Positions 1-10,402 of a stretch of 32,930 bases of DNA are shown one piece after another. Location of the stretch: NCBI GenBank assembly GCA_027450065.1, contig DAIDKK010000009.1, forward strand, positions 1 to 32,930, written 5' to 3'. How positions within the stretch are numbered: the stretch's first letter is position 1; each line of letters starts with the position of its first letter. The notes under the pieces were generated by a model. It ran no database searches, was not told where the DNA came from, and saw only the letters and a program-made list of their open reading frames with translations. A program made the position numbers and the translations under genes. Origin of the DNA: Candidatus Saccharimonadota bacterium (GTDB lineage: Bacteria > Patescibacteriota > Saccharimonadia > Saccharimonadales > UBA4665).

Positions 1-2096
<2,096 letters not shown>

Positions 2097-2100
<4 letters not shown>

Positions 2101-3710
2101 GAATGGACTTCCTGCTTCGGTGATTCGGCTGGTTTGTCTGCCGTCGGTTCAGGCGGTGGCACCGCTATACCGTCTGGGGGCGTACTTGTTTTGTTATCTG
2201 CTTGCTTGCCGTGCTTTTTATCATCACTCTCTTTCGCATCCTTCGCTTGGTCAGGAGGTGGTGTTGACTGCTTAGCTTCAGGCTTCTTTGGCAACTTGAC
2301 ACATTCCTGAATCAGCATATCCCGTACTTTGTCGTAATCGGCATCATTCGTTACTTTGGTTGCGAAGTCATTGGCGTTTATCTTCAGTGCATGGACATCC
2401 AGGGTAGCTCCGTCTTGCAAGTTAAGCACGATGTCAAACATGAGCTGTTGGGCCATGAGCGAATAGGTGTCACCTGGCGCTTGGGTAAGCACCGAGAAGA
2501 TGCGTTGGCCAGTCGTCAGTGCGACTTTTGCCTCGGGGCCAAGCTCGGACCCAAAGTGTGAAAATTCTTCAGCTTGGCGGTAAGCAGCGAGAACCTTGAG
2601 AGCTTGGGCGGCTAAATCTTTTTGACGCTTGGTATGGCCCACACCGCCGGCCCTCGTGACACTCAACCCCATACTCAAAGCCGGCCGCACCCCATTACGG
2701 AAGGTGTCCATATCGAGAATCCACTGGCCATCAGTGATTGACATAATGTTGGTTGGTAAATAGGCAGTGATATCTCCGCTGGCAGCGTGTACCACAGGGA
2801 TACTCGTGAGGCATTTACCATTCCTGTTGAGGCGCCCGGCACGCTCAAGTAAACTCGAGTGCGCATAGAACATGTCGCCCGGATAGCTATCGCGTCCAGG
2901 GCTCACCCCAGAGAGTAAGGCAACCTCTCGGTAGGCATGGGCGTGGCTGGTCAAATCATCGTAAATAATAATCGTATCCTGATCCTGCTTCTGCCAGAGA
3001 TACTCGGCCATGGCACACGCCACGTAGGGCGCAATATAACTCATGATGAGTGATTCAAACATCGTACTGACGACTACTATAGCCTTCTCGAGGCCACCGT
3101 TGGCCTCTAGACGCGTCAGGAGCGTATCCACGTCGCTTCGCCGCTTGGCAATTAAGCAGTAGACCACAATTTGGTCGGTGTTCTTCTGATTTATGGCGAG
3201 CTGTGTCACAACGGTACTTTTACCAGACTTACTATCGCCGAGGAGCGCCATGCGTTGCCCGCGAACAATTGGGAAAAGTAAATCTATCGCCGTCACGCCA
3301 CTTTCCAGTTGGTCTTCCAAAAGCTTACGCTCATACAAGGGTGGAGCGGCATTGAAAACCGGCCATGCTTCATCGGCTGGAACTGGGCCCTTGCCGTCCA
3401 ATGGCTCTCCCGTTACCGAAACGACTCGACCAATAAAGTCCTTGCCAACTTTACACACCAACTCTTGGTGCTGCAAAACGGCAACCATACCAGTTCTGAG
3501 TGGCTCCGAGCCAAGATGAAGCACTAGCACATACTCAGCCTGAATTTGGCTGATAAAGCCTTTACTGCCGTCCTCAAACATAACGAGCGCATGGAGCGCC
3601 GATGGCTGCAGTCCACTGACCCGAATCAGAAATTTCTCGACTGCAATCACTTCACCGACCGGCCTACCCGCATCGACAAGTTTCGCAAAGTGTTGGTTAT
3701 CAAAGCTCAT
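2097..3710 (-). CDS. atpA: F1-ATPase alpha subunit with an extra Pro/Lys-rich tail
   Basis: 537 aa; the non-catalytic nucleotide-binding subunit of the F1 head. Seen: P-loop GDSKSGKST (usual alpha form GDRQTGKT), [37 protein letters not shown], and the arginine-finger region GLSVTRAGG. The N-terminus begins close to the beta-barrel and lacks roughly 20-25 residues that normally contact the delta subunit. After the helical C-terminal domain there is a low-complexity tail of about 60 residues rich in P, K, D and E, which ordinary alpha subunits lack. The start is set by GGAGG seven bases upstream of the ATG, inside the end of atpH (ATGA overlap). Confidence 0.93.
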
Positions 3711-4210
3711 GCTACTACCTCCGAAACCTGCAGCTGCTGGACGAGTAGTTCACGACTATCCTGGAATGATTTACTCAGCGAAAGATCAAAGTACTTATTT
3801 GCCGTTCGCACGACGCAGCCAGCCCCGATACCTGGTTGAAGGCCAACGGTAATGAGGATAGTCGGATGAATATTGTTTCGAAACCAGAAGGTAAGTTTCG
3901 ACATAAACTGCGGCGATGGATCAGCACTGAAGCTTACATGTATCTTGGGCGCATGATCCCGCACGTCCTCCAGAAAGCGAATCGCGCGCTTTTGGTCTGC
4001 CACCTGTAATAAATCGAGCTTGTTTAGTTGCACGAACTCGTCAAGGATTTGGCTCAGCTTGGGTAACGCTTGCGGTACGTGTCCTTCGGAACGAAGCAAC
4101 TGAGCCTGCAACGAGGCCTGTACCTTTTTAATCTCGCGAAGTAGGCGATTAAGATCTACCGTACCTACGACAACAATCGGCAGTGCGAGTCCAGACTTCT
4201 CAGGCGCCAT
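3707..4210 (-). CDS. atpH: F1-ATPase delta subunit (peripheral stalk cap)
   Basis: 167 aa with the start chosen at the ATG at 4210 (MAPEKSG), preceded by GAGG nine bases upstream and overlapping the atpF stop by 11 nt. An upstream in-frame ATG at 4279 would lie deep within atpF and is less likely. Delta links the alpha/beta head to subunit b. The C-terminal half carries the recognisable pattern [26 protein letters not shown], matching the beta-strand end of the OSCP/delta family; the N-terminal helical half is poorly conserved. Ends with an ATGA overlap into atpA. The call rests mainly on the C-terminal motif and the gene position. Confidence 0.82.
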   Translation of the reverse strand: MAPEKSGLALPIVVVGTVDLNRLLREIKKVQASLQAQLLRSEGHVPQALPKLSQILDEFVQLNKLDLLQVADQKRAIRFLEDVRDHAPKIHVSFSADPSPQFMSKLTFWFRNNIHPTILITVGLQPGIGAGCVVRTANKYFDLSLSKSFQDSRELLVQQLQVSEVVA

Positions 4211-4823
4211 GCATGATATCCTCAATGATTGCTTCGCGATTCGCCTCGAGATCAGCCAGAATGTAATCGAGCTGATCATTCAAATCTATTTGGTCACCGA
4301 CCGCAGCAAGCACATAGTGATTGATAATGTCGGCCATGTTTTGTTCAAACCGCTCGACCAGTTGCTGCTTTTCGGTCATAATCTGCTGCTGAACTTGCTG
4401 GCCAAGCTGTTGGCGCTGCTCATCAATCGCACTATTTGTTTTCTCAATCGAGTCGATAGCGAGCTGCTTCGCGTCATTGATAGATTGTTCGTATTTTGCA
4501 AACTCTTCTTTAAGGTTGCGGGTGATTTCGTCCTTCATGTAGCCGTTTAACTCACTGGTCGTCAGGCGTAAATCTTGCTGCAAAAACATCGCATTTTCAG
4601 AGATAATCTTCTCAAAATGTAGTCGGCCACGGTTACGCAGCTCCTCACGAAAGGTGCTGTTAAAAATATGCTCTACATCATCTTCGGCAGCCTTTTCCAC
4701 ACTCTCAAGGCCTGTCTTTTTCTTTGGTCCGGTACCGCCATTTATACGCAAGGCCATCCAGATAAAAGCAACTGTTGCTGCGAACAGGCTTCCGATTGTG
4801 AATGCGAGCCACCAGATTGTCAC
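4200..4823 (-). CDS. atpF: F-type ATPase subunit b (membrane-anchored stator)
   Basis: 207 aa, longer than typical b subunits (about 156-170 aa). GTG start with GGTGGGG upstream. Residues about 3-26 form one transmembrane segment (WWLAFTIGSLFAATVAFIWMAL). The rest is a long charged, Gln/Glu-rich helix that should form the coiled-coil stator arm, ending in a region that could bind delta. It follows the 304-aa membrane gene by 31 nt and overlaps atpH. In canonical operons the neighbour upstream would be subunit c and subunit a; neither is here. Confidence 0.82.
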   Translation of the reverse strand: MTIWWLAFTIGSLFAATVAFIWMALRINGGTGPKKKTGLESVEKAAEDDVEHIFNSTFREELRNRGRLHFEKIISENAMFLQQDLRLTTSELNGYMKDEITRNLKEEFAKYEQSINDAKQLAIDSIEKTNSAIDEQRQQLGQQVQQQIMTEKQQLVERFEQNMADIINHYVLAAVGDQIDLNDQLDYILADLEANREAIIEDIMHGA

Positions 4824-4854
4824 GTTTATTGCCCCACCTCTATACCGCTTTTGC

Positions 4855-5769
4855 TTAAAGTTTCAATAATAAGTATATCGCGACCAGCCCAATAACGAAA
4901 ACTATTAACCCTAGTAACACTACTTGCACCAGTCCGCGCAAAATTGACGTCTTGGCCAGGGGATTTCGCCCCAGAGATACCAGGCTACTACGCACACCAC
5001 CATACAACAGACTAGCTGCCATAAACAATGTCAATATGAGCACCCCAAAACTGACGTATAGTCGAACTGCACTAACTGGCTTGCCGGCAATGCTCTCTCC
5101 AGACTTGCGCAAAAATGAAGGTATCGATAAACCAGTTGTCGTGACTTCGAGCGGATTGTGAGAGATGTTAATATCAATTTGAACCAAACCAATCGAAACA
5201 TTTTTGGCACCACTTGATGTATTGAGCGCGGCGGTACCACTCACATTATTGACTCCATCAAACCCCGTCAACGCCTTGCCAAGGACGACCGACTGATCGC
5301 CGCTGGCTTTCATGCCGACTCCATCAAGCGATGAGATGGAGATGATATCCCCGTTCTTAATAACCCCATTCTGGTTACTTACTAGCGCATCATACTTGCC
5401 GGACGCCGCCACAAAGACCTGTGATACCGTACTATCTCCACCTAGCGAAACAACTGTATCGTTGGCCGCGACGACCACGCCAAGCATAGAGGCTCCACTA
5501 GTATTACTAAGAGCCTTAACGTTCTTGCTGTTATTTGGATCGAGCATAACAATCATGCCCTTTTGCACAATCCCCGTCACTCCATACGACTGAGACACTG
5601 CTTGGCCCGCCACGGTTGCGGCCATGATTGTAGGCACCGCAAAACCGGCGAGTATGACCGCCCAGTAGAATCGACGCCGCTTCGTTATGCTTCGCCACAT
5701 TTGCTTGTAAGTATAACCGGTTTCTATCGGTGATACTACTCCCTTCTCACCCTCCCCTATTTTTGCCAC
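4855..5769 (-). CDS. Membrane protein with extracytoplasmic beta domain and a c-subunit-like hairpin
   Basis: 304 aa, GTG start. Layout seen: a cytosolic N-terminus of about 33 residues; a transmembrane segment or signal anchor at about 34-55; a Gly/Ser/Val-rich beta domain at about 60-225, with a segment (IKNGDIISISSLDGVGMKAS) resembling the 'GD-L-TSS-GxAMKA' pattern of tail-fibre-like domains; then two transmembrane helices (about 232-254 and 280-303) joined by the loop GGVRSSLVSLGRNPLAK. The loop and spacing resemble F-type subunit c, whose cytoplasmic loop carries R-N/Q-P and contacts gamma/epsilon. Predicted topology puts this loop in the cytoplasm, as in subunit c. The position about 20 residues after the loop Arg, where c has its Asp/Glu, is Leu, and no acidic residue lies in either helix. 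It is the first gene of the ATPase cluster. Function unknown; a rotor or anchoring partner of F1 is an inference. Confidence 0.75.
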   Translation of the reverse strand: MAKIGEGEKGVVSPIETGYTYKQMWRSITKRRRFYWAVILAGFAVPTIMAATVAGQAVSQSYGVTGIVQKGMIVMLDPNNSKNVKALSNTSGASMLGVVVAANDTVVSLGGDSTVSQVFVAASGKYDALVSNQNGVIKNGDIISISSLDGVGMKASGDQSVVLGKALTGFDGVNNVSGTAALNTSSGAKNVSIGLVQIDINISHNPLEVTTTGLSIPSFLRKSGESIAGKPVSAVRLYVSFGVLILTLFMAASLLYGGVRSSLVSLGRNPLAKTSILRGLVQVVLLGLIVFVIGLVAIYLLLKL

Positions 5770-5776
5770 ATTTCTA

Positions 5777-5792
5777 GAGGACGGACCTATAA
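5777..5792 (+). repeat. GAGGACGGACCYATAG motif, copy 1
   Basis: Reads GAGGACGGACCTATAa, one base off the consensus at the end. It lies in the 76-nt gap between the cysteine desulfurase stop and the start of the 304-aa ATPase-cluster gene, opposite in orientation to both. Three other copies occur in this window. Confidence 0.7.
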
Positions 5793-5845
5793 AGCTTCAA
5801 ATGCATCGGTGGAGTGCCGATACGTATGTCTGTTTATATGTTGTT

Positions 5846-6985
5846 TTAATCACTATTTATTACTGCTGATAGGGATTTTACTAGGAGTTCTATGTCGGCC
5901 TTTGTTGTAGAGCGACCCATTGTAAAACGCAAGGAACTACGAGCTTCAGCCTCAGTAAGCCCCATGGCTCGAAGTACGTGACTTGGTTCCTCATTGCTCG
6001 CGCTACAGGCTGAGCCAGCGGCGGCTACTATACCAGCTTGTTCCAGTTGAATAAGCACCCGTTCGTTGTCGGTATCTGGTATGGTGATATGCAGGTTATT
6101 AGGCAGGCGGGACTTCATAGAGCCATTGATAACGACTCGTGGGAGTTTCTCGGCAAGCAGGGAGTAAGCGTAGCGCTGCAGGTCTGCAAGGCGTTGTACT
6201 TCTGCCGGACGCATCACCTGTGCCGTATCAAGTGCTTTTGCGAAACCGACCGCGGCAGCAACATTTTCGGTACCGCTCCGGAGGTTACGCTCTTGACCAC
6301 CACCTCTGATAATAGGCGACAATTGTACATGACTCGCTACATACAGTACCCCGGATTGCTTCGGACCATAGATTTTGCCACCATTGAGTGTCATAAGGTC
6401 AACACCGAGTCGGGATACATGTAGGTCGAGATAGTTGCCGCCTTGACAGGCATCAGTATGGAAATAAAGTGGCAGGTCATTACCTGCTATCCGGCGTTCA
6501 GTTCGAATTTCCTCCAGTATCGCGGCAATCTGGCTTAGGGGTTGTAGGGTACCAACCTCATTGTTGGCATACATAACACTCACGAGTACCGTCCTATCGG
6601 TAATTTTGGTTCGCAGGTCATCGAGGTCTGCCCTCCCCTGCTCTGTTACAAGCGCAACGGAGCAATTGAACTGTTTCGCTGGGGCTAGGACCGACTCATG
6701 CTCAATGCCACTTACCGTAACGGAACAATTAGGAAAATTCGCCATGACACCGGCAATTGCCAAATTGTTCCCTTCTGTGCCACCCGCTACGAAGATGACC
6801 TCTGTTGAGCGCGTGCCAAGCCAGTGTGCGACTTTGCCGCGAGCGGACTCCAGGGCTTCCTTTGCCTGCCGTGCCGGCAAATACGTGGCCGAGGGGTTAT
6901 AAAATACATCAGAGAAATATGGCTGCATCGCCGCCAATACATCCTCCGCTACTGGTGTTGCTGCCGCATGGTCCAGGTATATCAT
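5846..6985 (-). CDS. Cysteine desulfurase (NifS/IscS family)
   Basis: 379 aa, full length. A PLP enzyme taking sulfur from cysteine for Fe-S clusters or tRNA thiolation. Seen: MIYLDHAAATPV at the N-terminus, GGTEGNN at about 68-74, His96 (IEHESV), TDACQ at about 177-181, PLP lysine K204 in NGGKIYGPK (usually SxHK), and the mobile catalytic loop with C327 (GSACSAS). The ATG at 6985 has only a weak AGGCGG upstream and overlaps the stop of a short upstream reading frame that repeats the first 13 codons. It ends a minus-strand group metG-tatD-two small genes. Whether it is IscS-, SufS- or tRNA-directed cannot be told from sequence alone. Confidence 0.92.
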   Translation of the reverse strand: MIYLDHAAATPVAEDVLAAMQPYFSDVFYNPSATYLPARQAKEALESARGKVAHWLGTRSTEVIFVAGGTEGNNLAIAGVMANFPNCSVTVSGIEHESVLAPAKQFNCSVALVTEQGRADLDDLRTKITDRTVLVSVMYANNEVGTLQPLSQIAAILEEIRTERRIAGNDLPLYFHTDACQGGNYLDLHVSRLGVDLMTLNGGKIYGPKQSGVLYVASHVQLSPIIRGGGQERNLRSGTENVAAAVGFAKALDTAQVMRPAEVQRLADLQRYAYSLLAEKLPRVVINGSMKSRLPNNLHITIPDTDNERVLIQLEQAGIVAAAGSACSASNEEPSHVLRAMGLTEAEARSSLRFTMGRSTTKADIELLVKSLSAVINSD

Positions 6986-7116
6986 CGTTGCCGCCTATTA
7001 GGGAAATGAGTAGCCCGACAAAAAGTCACGCCTTTTTGCCGGCGCGATGGGAAAAACCGTAGGTTTGTCTCATAACAAGCTACCGGTGTTGCCGCCGCAT
7101 GGTCGAGGTAGATCAT
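6982..7116 (-). pseudogene. Duplicated 5' end of the cysteine desulfurase gene (44-codon upstream frame)
   Basis: The ATG at 7116 starts a frame encoding the same 13 residues (MIYLDHAAATPVA) as the desulfurase, then runs through unrelated sequence to a TGA that overlaps the desulfurase ATG (ATGA). The matching 38-bp stretches differ at four codons, all synonymous: ATA/ATC, CTG/CTC, GCA/GCG, CCA/CCG. TAAAAT lies six bases upstream of the ATG at 7116, so this copy owns the promoter. It begins 9 bp after the stop of the preceding gene, the expected original start of the desulfurase. Either a remnant of a replaced gene copy or a translationally coupled leader peptide. Confidence 0.7.
7001..7074 (+). 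repeat. Two-hairpin dispersed repeat, copy A
   Basis: About 74 bp, similar to 23132-23205 (minus) and 20664-20740 (plus). Hairpin 1 pairs CAAAAAG with CTTTTTG; hairpin 2 pairs GGGAAAAACC with GGTTTGTCTC-like sequence. G-U pairs in hairpin 2 work only for plus-strand RNA. It lies between the two copies of the desulfurase 5' end and, unlike the other copies, is not next to a tRNA. Confidence 0.75.
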
Positions 7117-7125
7117 AGTGCTATT

Positions 7126-7509
7126 TTACACTCCCGCAGTGGCAAGGAGTGGATCGAACTTCTCGTGTAAACGTCGTCCGTATTCTTGGGTGGCAGCACA
7201 GAGGCGATTACCTTCATCGATAGACACCGGTTGATATGGCTGACCATCTTGTGCTTTATAAATACCGAGTGGTCGGATATCGTACCGTGTGGTGCGAACT
7301 TGGCGTATGCCTTGACCATCAACCCATTCCTCATGCCAAACCCAGGTATGTTCGTCTAGGCAGAAGAATTCGCGGCGGCGACCTTCGGGTATAGGACCAA
7401 ACACACCACCGCCTAGTTTAGCCGCTTCTCGTTTGACGTTGCGTCGAATCATCGCTGCTTTTACGGAAGGATCCTGCGGCAGCACATAACTAAGCATCTT
7501 TTTAAACAT
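7126..7509 (-). CDS. Conserved-looking hypothetical protein
   Basis: 127 aa with the start taken at the ATG at 7509 (MFKKMLSYVLPQD), which has AGGAG seven bases upstream and overlaps the preceding gene by 8 nt; a longer frame upstream lacks support. Soluble, no membrane segment or signal peptide. A basic N-terminal half is followed by an aromatic stretch EHTWVWHEEW and a segment (RTTRYDIRPLGIYK) suggesting a small alpha/beta fold. I do not recognise the family. It sits in the metG-tatD-desulfurase group, so it is probably co-transcribed with housekeeping functions. Confidence 0.75.
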   Translation of the reverse strand: MFKKMLSYVLPQDPSVKAAMIRRNVKREAAKLGGGVFGPIPEGRRREFFCLDEHTWVWHEEWVDGQGIRQVRTTRYDIRPLGIYKAQDGQPYQPVSIDEGNRLCAATQEYGRRLHEKFDPLLATAGV

Positions 7510-8008
7510 TTTGATACTCCTGCGCTGAGGTCGATTGCATATCCGTACTGTTTTGCGGCGTGGAAACTGATGGCTGAGCCACACGGTACGAAGCGGCCAC
7601 ACGAGCTTGTGCTTGGGCTATCATGTCAGGAGAGATGGCTTCGGCGGACAAGTCATTTGCCTCACTAGGGCGAGAAGCTGTGTTTGGCTGTCCGGACAGT
7701 CCCATCATCTCAAGTGTACGTTCCAGTTGCTCGTTGGCACGCCGTATCTGTTCATTCTCTGAGGTATAGGTGCCCTGCAGTGCAGGCTCAGCAAGTCTAT
7801 CGAGCTGTACTTGCGTCACCAGATGTGGGTGCGTATTAGGGTGGCGCTGATTTGCTATACGTGTACGCTCGATAGCCAGGTGTGCTTCTTCCATTTCCGC
7901 AATGACAGCTGGTTTGTAGCCAGCCGAAAGACGCGGCTGCTCGCTACGAGGTGACGACTGCTCTTTTGTGCCAGATTGGTTTGTGCTAAAAATATTGAAT
8001 AAACCCAT
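7502..8008 (-). CDS. Hypothetical hydrophilic protein
   Basis: 168 aa, no membrane segment. The N-terminus MGLFNIF is followed by a Ser/Gln/Pro-rich stretch. A central helical region (about residues 30-105, Glu/Arg/Gln-rich, with ENEQIRRANEQLERTLEMMG) could form a coiled coil; the C-terminal 50 residues are low-complexity Ser/Gln/Thr. It starts 5 nt after the tatD stop and overlaps the next gene, so it is in the same operon. Function unknown. Confidence 0.72.
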   Translation of the reverse strand: MGLFNIFSTNQSGTKEQSSPRSEQPRLSAGYKPAVIAEMEEAHLAIERTRIANQRHPNTHPHLVTQVQLDRLAEPALQGTYTSENEQIRRANEQLERTLEMMGLSGQPNTASRPSEANDLSAEAISPDMIAQAQARVAASYRVAQPSVSTPQNSTDMQSTSAQEYQNV

Positions 8009-8013
8009 AGCTG

Positions 8014-8829
8014 CTATCTCAGTGTGAATAATGCTTCGGCGTTTGCGGTGGTTGCGGCTGCCAGCTCCTCGAGAGATTCCCCTCGCAAACGAGCCAAAAA
8101 CTCCGCGGTGTTTGCCACATGCTTCGGCTCACACACTTTACCACGAAAAGGCACTGGAGTCAAGAAGGGAGCATCGGTCTCTAACAGGAGTCGTTGTTGT
8201 GGAATTGTGCGATATATCACATGCTGCGCTGCGCTACTTGGAAATGTTGCGATGCCATTAACGCCGATATACAACCCTTGATCGATTGCGTGCAGCATAT
8301 TAGCTTGTGAATCAGTGAAGCTATGGAGTACACCGCGTACATTTTGGTAGCTCTCAAAAAGCGGCCAAAAGTCCTCAAACGCATCTCGAACATGAAAACT
8401 CAGGGGTAAGTTATGCGTAAGTGCCACTTCTATCTGGAATCGCAACAATTCCGCTTGAGCGTCGTGGGGCGAAAGGTCATAAAAATAATCGAGACCACAC
8501 TCTCCCACAGCGACCACTTTTGGCTGGCTCGCAAGGGCTTCAAATCGTTTTTTCTGAGCCGCGCTGCGGTGATCTTTCGCCTCGTGCGGATGAATGCCGA
8601 TACTCGCCCAGACATTATCGTATGCCTGAGCAAATCCCACTGCGAGCTCACTATCAGCCAAGCTCGTACCGATTACAATTATGCGATCAACTCCTGACCC
8701 CTGGGCAGCTGCTAGGATGGAGTCGGCCGTACGCTCGGCTCCATCAGCAAACCACTTATCATGCACCGGGGTAAGCGAAGCTTCGATTTCATGCACATGA
8801 CAGTGCGTATCAATCATACTGAGCGCCAC
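8014..8829 (-). CDS. tatD: TatD family metal-dependent DNase
   Basis: 271 aa, normal family length. TIM-barrel amidohydrolase-type nuclease thought to act in DNA repair or turnover. Seen: IDTHCHVHE near the N-terminus (metal-binding HxH), GECGLDYFYD (catalytic Glu region), PLSFHVRDAFEDF (metal His), GVLHSFT, and LLLETDAPFLTP (the family's ETD motif with the metal Asp). It starts 5 nt after the metG stop; metG-tatD adjacency is common in bacteria. Confidence 0.93.
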   Translation of the reverse strand: MALSMIDTHCHVHEIEASLTPVHDKWFADGAERTADSILAAAQGSGVDRIIVIGTSLADSELAVGFAQAYDNVWASIGIHPHEAKDHRSAAQKKRFEALASQPKVVAVGECGLDYFYDLSPHDAQAELLRFQIEVALTHNLPLSFHVRDAFEDFWPLFESYQNVRGVLHSFTDSQANMLHAIDQGLYIGVNGIATFPSSAAQHVIYRTIPQQRLLLETDAPFLTPVPFRGKVCEPKHVANTAEFLARLRGESLEELAAATTANAEALFTLR

Positions 8830-8834
8830 TGGTT

Positions 8835-10277
8835 TTACTCCTTCGCAGCTTCAAGGCGGGGGAAAAGCGTACTATTTTGCGGGTGTACCAGACCTCCTGC
8901 AAACAAGGCTTGTATTTTCTCGGCCGTCGCAGGCAGAAACGGTACCAAGAGCCCTGCAATTTCGAGCAAATCGCTGACAAGACCAGCCAGTATCTCGCGC
9001 AAATGATCTTCATCGCCAGTTTTGGCCACTTGCCATGGCTTCTCGGTATCGATGAGCTGGTTCAGACCACGGACCTGCTCCCAGACGCTATCCAGCGCCC
9101 GGTCAAACTTACACTGGGCAAGTGCTTCATCATATGTTCCCATGTCGTGTTCGGCTTCTGGAATCTCACCGATGATACCGCCCTGATATTTTTGAATCAT
9201 GGCAGCAGTGCGCTGGACGGCATTGCCGAGCTCGTTCGCTAGTTCATTATTGTAGGCTGACTCAAAGGCTGGCCAACTAAAATCGCCGTCGTCATAGCTG
9301 GGGATATGTCGCAAGAAGTAGTATCGGAAAGCATCGGCACCGTAGGTAGCGATAATATCATTCGGGCTCAAGGAATTACCAAGGCTTTTACTCATCTTTT
9401 TATTATCGATGGTAACGTAACCATGAACGTAGAGCTGCTTCGCAAGCGGCAAGCCAAGCGCTAGCAAGATACCCGGAAAGATGGCTGCATGAAAGCGCAA
9501 GATTCCCTTGCCAATCACCTGCACATTAGCTGGCCAAAACTGCTTGAAGTCGTTGTGCTCTGGGTAGCCTAACACCGTAATATAGTTCAGGAGCGCCTCG
9601 AACCACACGTAGATGACCTGCGTCTTGTCGCCAGGTACGGGAATTCCCCAGTCAATCTTATCCTTTGGTCGCGATATACTGATATCATCAAGACCACTCT
9701 CGAGCAATGACAAGATTTCATTCCGGCGCGTGGCAGGCACAACCTCGAATTCGCCGCTCTTTATCGCATCACGAATCTGCTCGCTATAATTGCTGAGTCT
9801 AAAGAAGTAGTTCTCTTCTTCTATCTTTTCATACGGACGATTGTGGTCAGGACAAATGCCGTGATTCTCCTTCACTACTGTATCGGTAAAGAATTCTTCA
9901 TCGCCTGTACAGTACCAACCGACATACTTATTCTTGTAGATATCCTTCTCGAGGGCTTTCCAGGCAAGTTGGGCGCGTTCTTCGTGGTTTTTATCGGTAG
10001 TACGAATGAAGCGATCTGGCTGCACATTCAGGGCGGTAATTAAATCACGGAATTTCTGTGACATTTGGTCAGTCAAAGCTTGAGGCTTTAGCTTTAATTC
10101 AGCTGCCTTTTCGGCAATCTTACCACCGTGCTCGTCAGTACCAGTACTAAATACAACAGTATCGCCGCGGGCTCGCGCCGCCCGGGCAAGAACATCTGCC
10201 ATCACAAACTCCATGGCGTGTCCAAGATGTGGCTCACCGTTGACATAGGGGATAGAGGTAGTTACAAAGTAATTCAT
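8835..10277 (-). CDS. metG: Methionyl-tRNA synthetase
   Basis: 480 aa, the short form without the C-terminal tRNA-binding domain. Charges tRNA-Met. Seen: PYVNGEPHLGHA (HIGH box, about residues 10-21), FSTGTDEHGGKI, the knuckle region YCTGDEEFFTD...CPDH with an incomplete set of zinc cysteines, and KMSKS at 294-298, followed by the anticodon-binding helical domain with NELGNAVQRT. TACAAT sits six bases upstream of the ATG with no Shine-Dalgarno sequence, so initiation is probably leaderless. First gene of the metG-tatD group. Confidence 0.95.
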   Translation of the reverse strand: MNYFVTTSIPYVNGEPHLGHAMEFVMADVLARAARARGDTVVFSTGTDEHGGKIAEKAAELKLKPQALTDQMSQKFRDLITALNVQPDRFIRTTDKNHEERAQLAWKALEKDIYKNKYVGWYCTGDEEFFTDTVVKENHGICPDHNRPYEKIEEENYFFRLSNYSEQIRDAIKSGEFEVVPATRRNEILSLLESGLDDISISRPKDKIDWGIPVPGDKTQVIYVWFEALLNYITVLGYPEHNDFKQFWPANVQVIGKGILRFHAAIFPGILLALGLPLAKQLYVHGYVTIDNKKMSKSLGNSLSPNDIIATYGADAFRYYFLRHIPSYDDGDFSWPAFESAYNNELANELGNAVQRTAAMIQKYQGGIIGEIPEAEHDMGTYDEALAQCKFDRALDSVWEQVRGLNQLIDTEKPWQVAKTGDEDHLREILAGLVSDLLEIAGLLVPFLPATAEKIQALFAGGLVHPQNSTLFPRLEAAKE

Positions 10278-10283
10278 CTGTTT

Positions 10284-10289
10284 ATTGTA
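10284..10289 (-). promoter_or_regulatory. -10 box of a leaderless metG promoter
   Basis: TACAAT on the minus strand, six bases before the metG ATG, which puts the predicted transcription start at or next to the A of the ATG. No Shine-Dalgarno sequence is visible. The 125-nt gap to the HIT gene otherwise holds only a small ATGCCC/GGGCAT hairpin that could weakly terminate the HIT transcript. Confidence 0.6.
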
Positions 10290-10402
10290 CCTTACAAATT
10301 AGAGTTATGAGACAAGAGTTAAGAGATAAGGAAATACTATGCCCGCAGGGGCATTGTTTGCATTGCTAGCCATACCATCACAAATCTGTTTTCCATATGC
10401 AC

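Noticed and set aside
4211-4279. Longer atpH start at 4279
   Set aside because: It lies deep within the atpF coding region; the ATG at 4210 has a GAGG site and matches delta length.
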